A stretch of 42,332 nt of DNA, taken from contig DAIDHI010000049.1 in assembly GCA_027452025.1 (NCBI GenBank), forward strand, positions 1 through 42,332, in the 5' to 3' direction. Source of the DNA: Elusimicrobiota bacterium (GTDB lineage: Bacteria > Elusimicrobiota > Elusimicrobia > UBA1565 > UBA9628). Of this stretch, positions 15,811 through 25,025 are shown piece after piece (positions within the stretch are counted from its first letter, which is position 1; every line of letters begins with the position of its first letter). Under the pieces are notes generated by a model. The model did no database searches. It had not been told where the DNA came from and saw nothing but the letters and a program-made list of their open reading frames with translations. Position numbers and translations under genes: made by a program.

Positions 15811-17289
15811 ATGAACGTGGCCCTGGTCCTGTGCCCGCAATGGGACGCGGACTGGGCCACCTATGGCCCGGCGCTCCTCTCCGCGCAGCTGCGCCGCCGG
15901 GGCCACACCCCGCGCTTTTACGACCTCAATCAGTCTCTGCGCTCGGCATTCGCCGACCCCGCAGCGGCTTCCCGCTTCGATCCCTCGAGCCTGGTCGCCA
16001 ATCCCTGGAGTGACCGGTCGCTGCTGGAAGACGCGCTGAGCGCCTCCGAGCGCCGTCTGCTGGCGCAACAGCTGGACCGGGTGCTCTCCTTCAGCCCCCG
16101 CATCGTCGCGTTTTCCGCCTATTTCTTCAACACGGCGATGACGCTCCAATTCGCACGCTGGATCAAGGAGCGCGACGAATCGATCATGACGGTCGTCGGA
16201 GGTCCCTCCTGCCTGGACTTCTCCGGCGCGCGCGCGATGGTCCAAAACGAAAGCGTCGACGTCGTCGTCTTCGGCGAGGCCGATCGCGCCTTCCCGGACT
16301 TGGTGGATGAGGTCGAACGCCGCGGCCGGCCGCCGCGGGCGGCCGGGATTTTGCTGCGCGACGACCCGGCGACTTGGGACGAGTCCAGACAAGAGATGGA
16401 AAGCCTCGACGAGCTGCCGTACGCCGATTATTCAGACTACCCCGTGGCCGCGTACCGCGGCAAGGTCGTCAACACCCACCGCGGCTGCGTGCGCCAATGC
16501 ACCTTTTGCAGCGAGTGGAGCGCGATGAGCTATCGCCGGATGAGCCCGCGCCGGGTCCTTGACGAGTTCCACTACCAGTTGGAACGGCATCCAGATTCGA
16601 GATGTTTCATGTTCGGCGATTCGCTCGTCAACAGCTCTATGAAGGACCTCGAGCAGATCTGCGAGCTCCTGATCGAGTCTAGGATCGCTATCGGCTGGGG
16701 ATGCTACGCGATCACCCGCAAGGAGATGACGGGCGCCGTGCTCGAGAAGATGCGCCGCGCCGGCTGCGCAGGCCTCTTTTATGGCATCGAATCGGGCTCG
16801 GACCGCCTGCTGCGGGAAGTTTCCAAGAATACCACGGCCGCCCTGAACGCCCGGGTGCTGCGCGAGACTCGCCAGGCCGGACTTGAGACCCACGTAGGCT
16901 GGATCGTCGGTCTGCCGGGGGAAAGCGACGAGGACTTCCGAGAGTCTCTGGCCTTCCTGCGCCGATGCGCCGGCGACATCTCGCTGCTCAACATCAACTT
17001 CGCCTTGCTGACCGGCGAGATGGGCAGCCCGGACTTCTTGAGACGACGCGGCATCGCCTATCATCCGATATTCTGGCGCGCGCGGGATGGATCCAACACT
17101 TTTCCTATCCGCGCAAGCCGCGCTTTGACGACGCTGCGAACATGCCAGGAGCACGGCATACCCTTCGTCCTGACGGGCGGGACGCTCTCCCAAGGCCAAG
17201 CCGAGCAGCGCGTCCATGACCTTCTCCAGGCCTGCGTGAAATGGCAAACCGCCGCGGAGTTAATGACCGCCGGGCGCGACAGGCCTTGA
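15811..17289 (+). CDS. Radical SAM protein with N-terminal B12-binding-like domain
   Basis: 492 residues. The N-terminal ~180 residues look like a cobalamin-binding-type Rossmann domain (NVALVLCPQ, VVGGPS, VFGEAD). The radical SAM core follows with the 4Fe-4S motif Cys226-x3-Cys230-x2-Cys233 (RGCVRQCTFC), then FYGIESGSDR and VGWIVGLPGESDEDF. This architecture (BchE/P-methylase class) covers methylases, oxidative cyclases and other radical reactions, so the substrate cannot be named. No Shine-Dalgarno is clear; ATG 15811 begins 34 bases after the mutase gene. A GGCCGCC ... GGCGGCC inverted repeat occupies the gap. Confidence 0.84.
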   Translation: MNVALVLCPQWDADWATYGPALLSAQLRRRGHTPRFYDLNQSLRSAFADPAAASRFDPSSLVANPWSDRSLLEDALSASERRLLAQQLDRVLSFSPRIVAFSAYFFNTAMTLQFARWIKERDESIMTVVGGPSCLDFSGARAMVQNESVDVVVFGEADRAFPDLVDEVERRGRPPRAAGILLRDDPATWDESRQEMESLDELPYADYSDYPVAAYRGKVVNTHRGCVRQCTFCSEWSAMSYRRMSPRRVLDEFHYQLERHPDSRCFMFGDSLVNSSMKDLEQICELLIESRIAIGWGCYAITRKEMTGAVLEKMRRAGCAGLFYGIESGSDRLLREVSKNTTAALNARVLRETRQAGLETHVGWIVGLPGESDEDFRESLAFLRRCAGDISLLNINFALLTGEMGSPDFLRRRGIAYHPIFWRARDGSNTFPIRASRALTTLRTCQEHGIPFVLTGGTLSQGQAEQRVHDLLQACVKWQTAAELMTAGRDRP

Positions 17290-17568
17290 AGAAGCTCTCC
17301 CTTTTGCTGCTCGGGCTGCCCGCCGGCGCGTGACGGCGGCTTGGTCCCTGGCCTTCCCGCCGGCCGCTACCTAGCCCCCGGAGTCTTCTATGTCGCCTAC
17401 TCCGCCTAAATGACGGGCCTGCAGGAGGCGCGCCAGTCATTCTTCAGACAATGCGCTCAAGACGGCTGGCGGCCCGTGCTGGTCGACCGGATGCCCTCCG
17501 CGGACCGGACTCTCGAGGCCTATCGCCTGCTGCCGGCTCGCGGCCGCGAGATTGCCGCAGGAGGCTGA
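17290..17568 (+). pseudogene. Probable decayed exported-protein gene(s), fragments only
   Basis: This ~300-base gap holds no intact gene but several gene-like pieces. A TTG at 17286 opens a 15-codon frame with a signal-peptide look (KKLSLLLLGLPAGA) that stops at once. A second frame ending at 17409 reads GLPAGRYLAPGVFYVAYSA, like the last strands of a secreted beta-domain. Directly after that stop, ATG 17410 to TGA 17568 encodes 52 residues including DGWRPVLVDRMPSADRTLEA. GLPAG occurs in both of the first two pieces, as if a deletion had joined them. These may be remnants of one or two genes; a real 52-residue protein cannot be excluded. Confidence 0.33.
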
Positions 17569-17588
17569 ATTGATATCATGACCGCAAG

Positions 17589-19700
17589 GTGAACGGTTTC
17601 CTGCGCGCGGCCGCCGCCGCGCTGTGCCTGCTCCCGGCTTCTCCGGCCGCCGCCAGCCCCTCCTCGGGGAATCTCGAGCCCTTCGCGCGGGCCCGCACGG
17701 CCTCGGCCCGCCTGACCCGAAACGCGCGCTTCAACGCCCTCCTCGACCGGGCGCAAAAAGCCGAGGACCGCGGCGCCTACGCGGCTGCCGCGGACCTGCG
17801 CCGACGGGCCCTGGCTCTGCTGCCCGACCATTACGCCCCGCGCGTCGCGCTCGCGGAGGACGAGGTGCGGCTGGGACGGCTCGACTTGGCGCGCTCCGAC
17901 TTCGCCCTGGCGCGCAAGGCCGACCCGAAGATGGCCGAGGCGTACGTCGAGGAAGGCTACGCGGACGTCAACGCCGGCCAGCCCGACGCCGCGGAGCGCG
18001 CTTTCTCTGCCCTGGTCGCGGCCGACCCGTCCAACCCGCAGGGCTATCATCATCTGGCCGCCTTCTGGAGCCGGCGCGGCGACTTCGCCAAGGCCGAGGG
18101 TTTTATGCGAAAGAGCATCGTCCTGCTCGAGGCCGATCCTCGCGCGCATGTCGAGGACCTTCTGGGCGACTTGCAATGGCTCGGGGCCATCCTCGAGAGC
18201 GAGGGACGCTGGCCAGACGCCGAGGCGGTCTATCGAGACGGGCTTTCGCGCGCCAAGACCAGTCCCGATTTCCAAGCGACGTTCATAGCCGCGCTCGCGT
18301 CGCGTCAGAGCCCCCAAGAGGCCCGGGCATCGCTGGAGAAAGCCGCCGCCGTCTGTCGGCAGACCAGAGGCTGCGGCCCGACAACGATCGGCCCGATCCT
18401 GGTCCGCCTGGCGGGTCTCTACATGGACGAATCGAAAACCGCGCGCGCGCGCGCGGCGCTCTCCGAGGCCGGCAACGCCTATGGGGCCCTCGACGACGGC
18501 AATTCCCTCGGGCTGGACGAAAACGCGGAAAAATACATCGCCCTAGGCCGGGCCTACGAGAAACTCGGCGACGAGACGCTCGCCGAGCGTTGGTTTTTGC
18601 GGGTCTTGGCGCTGAGCCGCGCCTTGTCCTCGAGCCCGCAACTGCGCGCTGCCCGGAAGGCCCTGGCCGACCTCTATGCCGGCTCGGCGCGCCGCCTCGA
18701 CGAGGGCGGCGACCGCGCCGGCGCTGCCGCCGCCTACCGCAAGGCTCTGGCCCTTCGGCCGCGGGAGTACGCGCTATGGGTCGCCCTCGCGGCGGACGAG
18801 GTGGAACTGGGCCGTCTCTCCGAAGCGCGGACCGACTTCGCCGCAGCCCGCCGCCTGGATTCCAGGCAGGCTCAGGCCTACGTCCGGGAGGGCTACGCCG
18901 ACTTTCATGCAGGCGACCAAAAGGACGCCGACAAGCTTTTCGCCGCGGCGATCGTCGCCGATCCCTCCGGCTTTGCCGGCTACCACCACATGGCCGCTTA
19001 TCTCGACATGAGCGGGCGCGAGGCTCAGGCCGAGCCCTACATCCGCAAGTCCCTGGCCATCCTCGAGGCCGACCCGAAGTCCAATCGCCAAGACCTCTTC
19101 CATTCCTTGGAGTGGCTCGCCGCCATCTTGAAGGATGACGGCAAGCTCGCGCAGGCCGCCACCGCGAATGAGGATGGACTCAAGAGATCGCAAGGCGACG
19201 CGACCTACCAGGGCATCTTCTCCATCCAACTCGCCCAGGTCTACGAAGCCCAGGGAAAGAACGCGCAGGCCGAGGCGGCCTATCGGCGGGCGATCGACGC
19301 CTGCCGCGCGCCGCGCTCCTGCGAGGCCCGGGCCAGAGCTCCGGCCTGGGTGGGGCTCGCCCGCCTGCTCGCTTCCGAAGGCCGCAAGAGCGCCGCCTCC
19401 GCGGCAGCCGCGGAAGCGCTCTCCGAACTTTCGGATTCGCTGGGCAAATCGCCGGAGGACGTCTACGGGAAAGTCTTCGTGCTCAGCCAAGCGGCCGACG
19501 CCTATCGAGAGATCGGCGCCGATGCCGACGCCGAGAGAGTCCTGCGCTCAATCCTAGCCTGCGGGAGCTCGCCGATCATCGCCGACGCCGTGGAATCGGC
19601 GCGAAAGTCTCTCGCAGCTCTCGAACAGACCCGGGCCCGGCGCCGCCGCCCGTCGATGCGGCCAACCCGGCCCCCGATCATCACATCGACTTCCCGTTAA
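17589..19700 (+). CDS. Exported TPR-repeat protein with internally duplicated halves
   Basis: 703 residues, GTG start, signal peptide to about residue 23 (FLRAAAAALCLLPASPAAA). The rest is helical TPR repeats. The blocks around 70-190 and 390-510 are clearly homologous: both contain VALAxDEV-LGRL, then EGYAD, ADPS, GYHH and I-LLEADP or LAILEADP segments. So the protein arose by duplication of a ~320-residue unit. It is probably a periplasmic scaffold in envelope assembly; the partner is unknown. GTG 17589 lies 9 bases after TATCAT (17574-17579). The upstream ATG at 17578 stops after four codons. Its TAA shares four bases with the convergent SGNH gene. Confidence 0.82.
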   Translation: MNGFLRAAAAALCLLPASPAAASPSSGNLEPFARARTASARLTRNARFNALLDRAQKAEDRGAYAAAADLRRRALALLPDHYAPRVALAEDEVRLGRLDLARSDFALARKADPKMAEAYVEEGYADVNAGQPDAAERAFSALVAADPSNPQGYHHLAAFWSRRGDFAKAEGFMRKSIVLLEADPRAHVEDLLGDLQWLGAILESEGRWPDAEAVYRDGLSRAKTSPDFQATFIAALASRQSPQEARASLEKAAAVCRQTRGCGPTTIGPILVRLAGLYMDESKTARARAALSEAGNAYGALDDGNSLGLDENAEKYIALGRAYEKLGDETLAERWFLRVLALSRALSSSPQLRAARKALADLYAGSARRLDEGGDRAGAAAAYRKALALRPREYALWVALAADEVELGRLSEARTDFAAARRLDSRQAQAYVREGYADFHAGDQKDADKLFAAAIVADPSGFAGYHHMAAYLDMSGREAQAEPYIRKSLAILEADPKSNRQDLFHSLEWLAAILKDDGKLAQAATANEDGLKRSQGDATYQGIFSIQLAQVYEAQGKNAQAEAAYRRAIDACRAPRSCEARARAPAWVGLARLLASEGRKSAASAAAAEALSELSDSLGKSPEDVYGKVFVLSQAADAYREIGADADAERVLRSILACGSSPIIADAVESARKSLAALEQTRARRRRPSMRPTRPPIITSTSR

Positions 19701-20878
19701 AGCGGCGGCCGCCCGCCATTTTGTCGGCTCGTCCTAAGCTCCCTCAAGCACTGCGCCGCCAAGCGGTCGAAGACCGCCGGCTTGACGTGCTGGCGATCGG
19801 CGAAGCTCTCCGCGCCCGGGATGCCGTGAGGCGCGGCAGCGGCCACGAGTGCCTCGGCGTCGAGGACCCGCAAGCCCTGGGCGACCGAGACCTCCCGGAT
19901 GAGATCGTTGACCGAGCTCGACGCCCGGTTGCGCCAGGGATCCAGGTCCCTGGCCGCCCTCAGATGGCGGCGCGCGCCGGCGAAATCACCCTCCTGATAG
20001 AGCCAGCGGCCGAGAGTGAAGTGCCACCAAGCCGACGGACGCCGCGCCAGCAGCGCTCTGATCGCCGCGTCGGCCGCGCGCGTCTGTCCCCGGTCATGCA
20101 GGGCGAGCGCGCTCTCGTAGCCGGCGTCGGACTGGTCCGGCGCCAGGATAGCGGGCGGCTGCCAAAGATTGCCGGGAATCGTGACCACCACGGCCGGGAT
20201 TCGCCGCGTGCGCGCGTCTCGCGCGACTTCCCGCAGGAATCTTTCCAGCAACAGAAGACGCTCCGACCAGAGGAAGGTGCTCTCATCGCCGCGCCGCGGC
20301 AACACGTCGTCGGCCAGATACGTAAGCAAGCGGCTGCGGCGCGCCAACTGCGAGAGGAGGAACTCCGTCCGGGTGTGCGCCAAGTCGTCGTAATACAGGT
20401 TGTTGCCGAAGAGCGCGACGATGGCATCCGGAGAGTAGCGCATGCACTCATGGAAGCGTTCGCGGGCGATCTCCAGGCTCGCGCCGCCCACCGCGCAGTT
20501 GAGTATCTCCAGCGAGCCGAAGCGGCCTTCCCGCCGGATTGCCGAGTCCATCGCCGCCCCCAGGAACTCGGCGCTGGACTCCCCCGTCACCAGGATGCGG
20601 CGCACGCCGGGCTGCGGGCGCAAAGGCAGCCGCTGACCGCGCACCGGCTGCCATGCCGCGGCCTGCTGCACCAAGACGGGCTTGCCGCCGTCGACCTCGA
20701 CTCGAAAAAGCGGCCGGGAGCTCTCTTCCATGAACCGCTCGTAGCGAGCGTTGCGCGTCGGCAGTTGGCGCATGGGCGGGAGCAGGCGGCGAGCCAGCGT
20801 CTCGGCGATCGCGAAAATCGTGCAGGCCGCGACAAAGCCTGCGGCCGCAAGCGCGAGCCTGCCCGCGGTTTTTTTCAT
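19697..20878 (-). CDS. Membrane-anchored SGNH-hydrolase-like protein (short paralogue)
   Basis: 393 residues. An N-terminal signal anchor (about 6-25) is followed by an SGNH/GDSL-like domain: block I GESS with candidate nucleophile Ser101, a Gly block in NCAVGGAS, the Asn block FGNNLYY, and a late Asp-x-x-His in ADRQHVKP. A short TPR-like helical region (about 270-320) interrupts the domain before block V. SGNH enzymes of this kind add or remove acyl groups on envelope glycans. It is paralogous to the 580-residue protein at 23283-25025: both share the N-terminal anchor, the RPLFR/RPFFR motif and the block order. Its ATG overlaps the TGA of the upstream glycosyltransferase gene, so they form an operon. 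Confidence 0.75.
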   Translation of the reverse strand: MKKTAGRLALAAAGFVAACTIFAIAETLARRLLPPMRQLPTRNARYERFMEESSRPLFRVEVDGGKPVLVQQAAAWQPVRGQRLPLRPQPGVRRILVTGESSAEFLGAAMDSAIRREGRFGSLEILNCAVGGASLEIARERFHECMRYSPDAIVALFGNNLYYDDLAHTRTEFLLSQLARRSRLLTYLADDVLPRRGDESTFLWSERLLLLERFLREVARDARTRRIPAVVVTIPGNLWQPPAILAPDQSDAGYESALALHDRGQTRAADAAIRALLARRPSAWWHFTLGRWLYQEGDFAGARRHLRAARDLDPWRNRASSSVNDLIREVSVAQGLRVLDAEALVAAAAPHGIPGAESFADRQHVKPAVFDRLAAQCLRELRTSRQNGGRPPL

Positions 20879-22578
20879 CGGGACACCGAATACGCCTCGA
20901 AGACGACCTGCCCGTCTCGCGACTTAAACGATCGCAAGCGCCGTGCCGAGGCGCCCGCCCCGGAGACCAGCCGCTCGAAGGCCGGCAGCGTGTCCTGTCC
21001 GATCTGGTCGGGGAAAGGGCATGGTTGGTGGCAGTAGGCGAAGAGATAGATGTCGTTTCGACCGGAGGCCAGGCGCTCGGAGACGGCCTGCGGGTCGGCG
21101 AATCGGCGCGCGCCCTCGTCCCACGAAAAGCGGATGGGGTTGAGGCGTCCGGCGCTGAAGTAGAGGAGGTTGTCGGCGAAATCGCGCTCGCTCATGATCA
21201 CGGGCCGGTCTTGCGCGCGCCGTTCGAGCCAGCGCGCCATATCCCGCACGGCCGACGAGCTCTCGACTCCGATCCCCCCCGTGCTCTCGAGCCCGCGCCG
21301 CGCCCGCCCAAGGATGACGGCGCTCTGCACCGAGGAAGCGAGGAAGACGGCCCCGACGGCAAGCCAGGCCAGCCGCCGCGCCCGCGGCGCGCTGAAGCAC
21401 AAAGGAGAGGCCGCGGCGAGCACGTAAAGCAGCGGGAAGACCGGATAAAGGTGGTGGGGCAGGGCGTCCGTGGGGCTGAGGGCGCTCAGCAGGACGTCCA
21501 CAAGAAAGACGATCACCAGCAAGCCTACACGGCGCAGCGCCCAGCCGTCGGAGCGCTCGAGGCGCAGGGAGAGCGCCCCGGAAACGGCGAGAACGACGCA
21601 CGAAAAAAGCAGGAACGTCGGAATCCCGAACGGCGGCTGAGTCACGCCCAGATCGCTTCCCGTCAGCAACTCGCACCAGCTCCAGCCCGTGTCGAGGTTC
21701 TTGATCTGCCACCAGCGCGCGCGCGCCTGCCGCGCCGCCACGCTCATCCAGGACGCCGCCGCCAGATTCCCGCGACCGCGCTGCGCCAGGATTCTCAGGC
21801 TGTACCACCCGCCGCCGGAATTGGCGAGCCAAAAAGGCAGCCACCAGACCAGGAAGACGGCCAGACACCCTGCGAGCAGCCCGGGCCGGCGCCTCCCGGC
21901 GGCCCATAGCGGCTCGGCGGCCGGCCGCCAAAGCAGCGCGCCGGCGACGGCCACTGCGAGCGGCACGGCGCAAAACCACAAGCGCGTGGCGCAGCCCAGA
22001 CCGAGCCAAGCCGCGACGCGCAGCAGCGGCCCGGCCTTCCCTTCTTCGCGCCACTCGACGAGATCGGCCAAGGCCAAAAGCCCCATCGGGACCACGCAGA
22101 GGCCGTCGAAGATGCCGAAGCGGCAAGCGAGCACGAACCACGCCGAACCGGAGAGCAGCATCGCCGCCGCGAAGGCCGCCGGGCGGCTGCCAAAGAGGCT
22201 GCGCGCGCAGCGATAGACGGCGAAGACGGTCAAGGCGCCGAAGAAGGCGTCCCTCGCGACGATCGCCCGCATCGTGTTCCCTAGGAGGATCAGAAACGGC
22301 AGCGACAGGTAGCCCTCGTAAGGGCCATGGTAAGCGTTGAACATCAGGGGCAGGCGCAGGCCGAAGACATCGGCCGTGACGGCGCGCGAGAGCAGGACGG
22401 GGTTCTGCCGAAGCAAGCCCAGCATCGGCACGAGCATCGCCGCGGCGTCCGGGTGCGGGACGCGCTGCGCGCTCCACCCGCGCAGGAATCGAGCCAGAAA
22501 CCACCCGACGGCGGCGCAAACGCCGAGAACGTCCTGCCGGCCCCACGCCGGACGAGCTCCTCCCGTTGCGGTGGTCAT
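20875..22578 (-). CDS. GT-C membrane glycosyltransferase (PMT/ArnT family)
   Basis: 567 residues, about 11-12 transmembrane helices, then a soluble C-terminal part of about 140 residues. The first periplasmic loop carries an acidic residue in PHPDAAAM, the place of the catalytic Asp in PMT/ArnT enzymes, and GPYEGYLSLPF follows. It should transfer a sugar from a polyprenyl-phosphate donor to a periplasmic acceptor (protein, lipid or glycan). It is the first gene of a two-gene operon with the SGNH protein (ATGA overlap), which suggests a glycosylate-then-acylate pair; that is inference. An AGAGGAAAG Shine-Dalgarno sits right before ATG 22578. Confidence 0.8.
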   Translation of the reverse strand: MTTATGGARPAWGRQDVLGVCAAVGWFLARFLRGWSAQRVPHPDAAAMLVPMLGLLRQNPVLLSRAVTADVFGLRLPLMFNAYHGPYEGYLSLPFLILLGNTMRAIVARDAFFGALTVFAVYRCARSLFGSRPAAFAAAMLLSGSAWFVLACRFGIFDGLCVVPMGLLALADLVEWREEGKAGPLLRVAAWLGLGCATRLWFCAVPLAVAVAGALLWRPAAEPLWAAGRRRPGLLAGCLAVFLVWWLPFWLANSGGGWYSLRILAQRGRGNLAAASWMSVAARQARARWWQIKNLDTGWSWCELLTGSDLGVTQPPFGIPTFLLFSCVVLAVSGALSLRLERSDGWALRRVGLLVIVFLVDVLLSALSPTDALPHHLYPVFPLLYVLAAASPLCFSAPRARRLAWLAVGAVFLASSVQSAVILGRARRGLESTGGIGVESSSAVRDMARWLERRAQDRPVIMSERDFADNLLYFSAGRLNPIRFSWDEGARRFADPQAVSERLASGRNDIYLFAYCHQPCPFPDQIGQDTLPAFERLVSGAGASARRLRSFKSRDGQVVFEAYSVSR

Positions 22579-22602
22579 CTTTCCTCTAAAACGCTACAAA
22601 AT

Positions 22603-22610
22603 GATATAGA
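22603..22610. promoter_or_regulatory. Overlapping divergent -10 boxes, GT-C and methyltransferase genes
   Basis: Plus strand TATAGA (22605-22610) ends 10 bases before ATG 22621. Minus strand TATCAT (22603-22608) ends 24 bases before ATG 22578, leaving room for that gene's Shine-Dalgarno leader. The whole intergenic space is 42 bases, and the two boxes cover the same bases. Confidence 0.5.
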
Positions 22611-22620
22611 TCGTGCGCGG

Positions 22621-23352
22621 ATGAAAACGCACAGCGAGCTCGACCGGCTCATGGCGATGTACTCGGGAGCCCCTCTTGCCGTCAGGGCTTACCTGAGGGC
22701 CCGCTCGGCCGCCGTCCCGTTTCGCGAGGTTTCCGCTGCTTTGAGCGCCGAGGCGCGGAGCATCCTCGACCTGGGCTGCGGCCATGGGCAATTGGCGAAC
22801 TTCCTCGCGCTCTGCGGCCGTCGCGCTCACGGGATCGACCTGCTGCCCAGACGCATCGCCGTGGCGCGAGACGCGGCGCGCGGGCGCTTGAACTCGACTT
22901 TTTCCACCGGCGACATCACCGGCCCGCTCCCCGCCGGATTCGACGCTATCGTCGCCATCGACTGCCTCCACTACCTTCCGCTCGCCGACCAGGATCGATT
23001 CATCAAGAGCTGCTTCGCCGCCCTGCCGGCGCGCGGGCGTCTGATCGTAAGGACCATAGACGCCGACGGCAGCCCGCGATTCGTCTTCAACGCCCTTCAC
23101 GAGAGGCTCTCGGCGCTGGCCGGCCTGACGGCCCGCCCGCCGCGAGGCTTTCATTTCGCCTCGCGCCAGCGGACGGCCGACGCGCTTTCTAAATCCGGGT
23201 TCTCGCAGATCACCTCCTTCCGGGAGAAGGGATTTTCGTTGTACACCGACACGCTCTTCGTCGCCTCCAAACCCGCCGAAGGTCAGGGCACGCCCCCACC
23301 GCCGTCGCTAACCGCAGCCAGAGCCAGCGGGCCTTGGGCGGCCGGAGGGTAG
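22621..23352 (+). CDS. Class I SAM-dependent methyltransferase
   Basis: 243 residues. The SAM-binding motif ILDLGCGHGQLA lies at about 48-59, followed by GIDLLP and the mid-domain AIDCLHYLP. Substrate unknown; the flanking envelope-glycan genes suggest a sugar or lipid. The last ~25 residues (Pro/Ala/Gly-rich) lie beyond the usual fold. They are encoded in the 70 bases that overlap the end of the convergent SGNH/TPR gene, so the natural stop may have been lost. The start has no Shine-Dalgarno and lies 10 bases after a TATAGA box. Confidence 0.8.
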   Translation: MKTHSELDRLMAMYSGAPLAVRAYLRARSAAVPFREVSAALSAEARSILDLGCGHGQLANFLALCGRRAHGIDLLPRRIAVARDAARGRLNSTFSTGDITGPLPAGFDAIVAIDCLHYLPLADQDRFIKSCFAALPARGRLIVRTIDADGSPRFVFNALHERLSALAGLTARPPRGFHFASRQRTADALSKSGFSQITSFREKGFSLYTDTLFVASKPAEGQGTPPPPSLTAARASGPWAAGG

Positions 23353-25025
23353 AGCGCCCCGGCGCGCGCGACCAGACGGCGCGCCAACGCCCTCCCGCCG
23401 CTCAAAGCCGCCGAAACGGCTTCCTGCGTCAAGGCGGCCGCCGCGAACGCGGGCCCCGGAGCCGATTGCCGAGCGCGCTCCAGCAGCCTCTGCGATTCCC
23501 TCAAAAAACCCAAGCGGCGCAGCGCCACCCCCGCATAGAGCCGCGCCAGACAGGACACCTCAGCGGCCACCCGCGGCGGCAGCTCCCTTGAGCTGAGCAC
23601 GGAGCCGAGATAGCGTGAGGCGCTGCCCGAGTCCCCCAAGATCGCCAGGGAGCGCGCGCGATCCAGGGCCAAGGCTCGCTGAAAGTAAACCTCCGTCTCC
23701 TCCGAGAAGGCCGCCGGATCGTCGACGGCGTTCATCGCCGTGATATAGCCGGTTTGCAAAAGCGAGTTGACGGCGTCGCTGGAGAACAGGCCCTCCGAGA
23801 GCCGCTGGGCGATCGCGGCCTGCCCGCGGTCGAGCGCCTTCCAGTCGGCCGGGCCGAGCCCGGGCACCGACCGCTGCGCGGCCCGGGCCACCGAGCGGGC
23901 GATCAGGCCGTAATCGCGCGAGCGCGGATGGCAATAGTCGATAAAGGAGTCGAAGCCGGTGATCCTGTGCGGGGCGGCGGTCGCGAAGCTGGATTCGACA
24001 TCCGCCACGGCGAAACTCTCTTGGCGCGACAACCGGCGGACGGCGGCCGCGACCTCGCTCGAGGCCCGATCGTTGGTGTCGAGGTCCCGCGACCGCTCCA
24101 GCGAGGCCCGCGCGAGATCGTAGCGCCCCAACCCCTCCTCGGAAAGCCCGAGGTAATACGGGAAGACGGCGATGCCGCCGTCCTGGCGCTCCAGCCAGGC
24201 GAAACGCCCAGCGGCGCTTTTCCATGAGCGGGCGTCATACTCCATCAACGCCCTGCCGTATTCCAGGCGCAGCCGCGGCGCGCCCCAGTTCAGGCCGACG
24301 GCGTGAGGCGGCATCGTGAGATTGCTGGCGGGCACGCAGACGATCAGGGGGACATGCCGACGCCGCGCCAAGACGGCCATCTCGCGCAGCGAGTCGCGAA
24401 AGACCTTGGTCGCCTCCTGGCGGTCCCAGGAGGATTCCAGCGCGGCCCTCATGTCGACGCGCAGCCGGGAGGCCGCCCATCTGATCGCTAAGCTGCGATC
24501 GGCCAGCCGCAGCAGCCGCAGCTTCCACGGCGGCACGGAGGGGAAACGGGCCAGGTAGTTGTGGCCCATATAGACGACGACGGCATCCGGCTGGTAATGC
24601 AGGACCTCCCGGAATATCGAGAGCTCCTCCTTGGAGCCGATGGCGCATTGGCCGGCGTTGATGACTTCAAACGACCTGAGCGGCCACAAGACTTTGAGAT
24701 AGGCGTCCAAGAAGCGCGTGAAGTCCCCGAAAGCGACCGTGGACTCGCCCACGCATAGGATGCGGACGCGGCCGGGCGGCTTTTCACGCGGGAATTGCGT
24801 CCCCTTGAGCACGCCGACGCGCCTGAAAGGGACCATGACGCTCTTGCCGTCAACGACGGCCGCGCGAAAGAACGGACGGTTCAGGTCGCGCAGGAAGTGC
24901 AGGAATCCCGGCGGATACTGCGGCAGCAGCCGCGCGGGCGGCCGCGGCAGGCAAAACCGGCACAGAGACTCCGCTCCGGCGAACGCCAGGATCAGCGCCA
25001 GAGAGACGACGGCAGCGCGTCTCAC
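23283..25025 (-). CDS. Membrane-anchored SGNH-hydrolase-like protein with TPR tail (long paralogue)
   Basis: 580 residues, GTG start. A signal anchor (about 4-22) is followed by an SGNH-like domain: GEST with candidate nucleophile Ser95, a Gly/Asn block (GQCAIG, YMGHNYLARF) and Asp-x-x-His in FIDYCHPRS. A TPR-like insert splits the domain and further helical repeats fill the last 200 residues. It is the longer relative of the protein at 19697-20878. A role in acylation or deacylation of envelope glycans is likely but unproven. GTG 25025 is favoured by a GTGA overlap with the small gene upstream, and by a TTGACA promoter ending 6 bases before it. Confidence 0.75.
   Translation of the reverse strand: MRRAAVVSLALILAFAGAESLCRFCLPRPPARLLPQYPPGFLHFLRDLNRPFFRAAVVDGKSVMVPFRRVGVLKGTQFPREKPPGRVRILCVGESTVAFGDFTRFLDAYLKVLWPLRSFEVINAGQCAIGSKEELSIFREVLHYQPDAVVVYMGHNYLARFPSVPPWKLRLLRLADRSLAIRWAASRLRVDMRAALESSWDRQEATKVFRDSLREMAVLARRRHVPLIVCVPASNLTMPPHAVGLNWGAPRLRLEYGRALMEYDARSWKSAAGRFAWLERQDGGIAVFPYYLGLSEEGLGRYDLARASLERSRDLDTNDRASSEVAAAVRRLSRQESFAVADVESSFATAAPHRITGFDSFIDYCHPRSRDYGLIARSVARAAQRSVPGLGPADWKALDRGQAAIAQRLSEGLFSSDAVNSLLQTGYITAMNAVDDPAAFSEETEVYFQRALALDRARSLAILGDSGSASRYLGSVLSSRELPPRVAAEVSCLARLYAGVALRRLGFLRESQRLLERARQSAPGPAFAAAALTQEAVSAALSGGRALARRLVARAGALYPPAAQGPLALAAVSDGGGGVP

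Noticed and set aside
18446-18458. CG-dinucleotide run in the TPR gene
   Set aside because: Short and within coding sequence; expected at this GC content.
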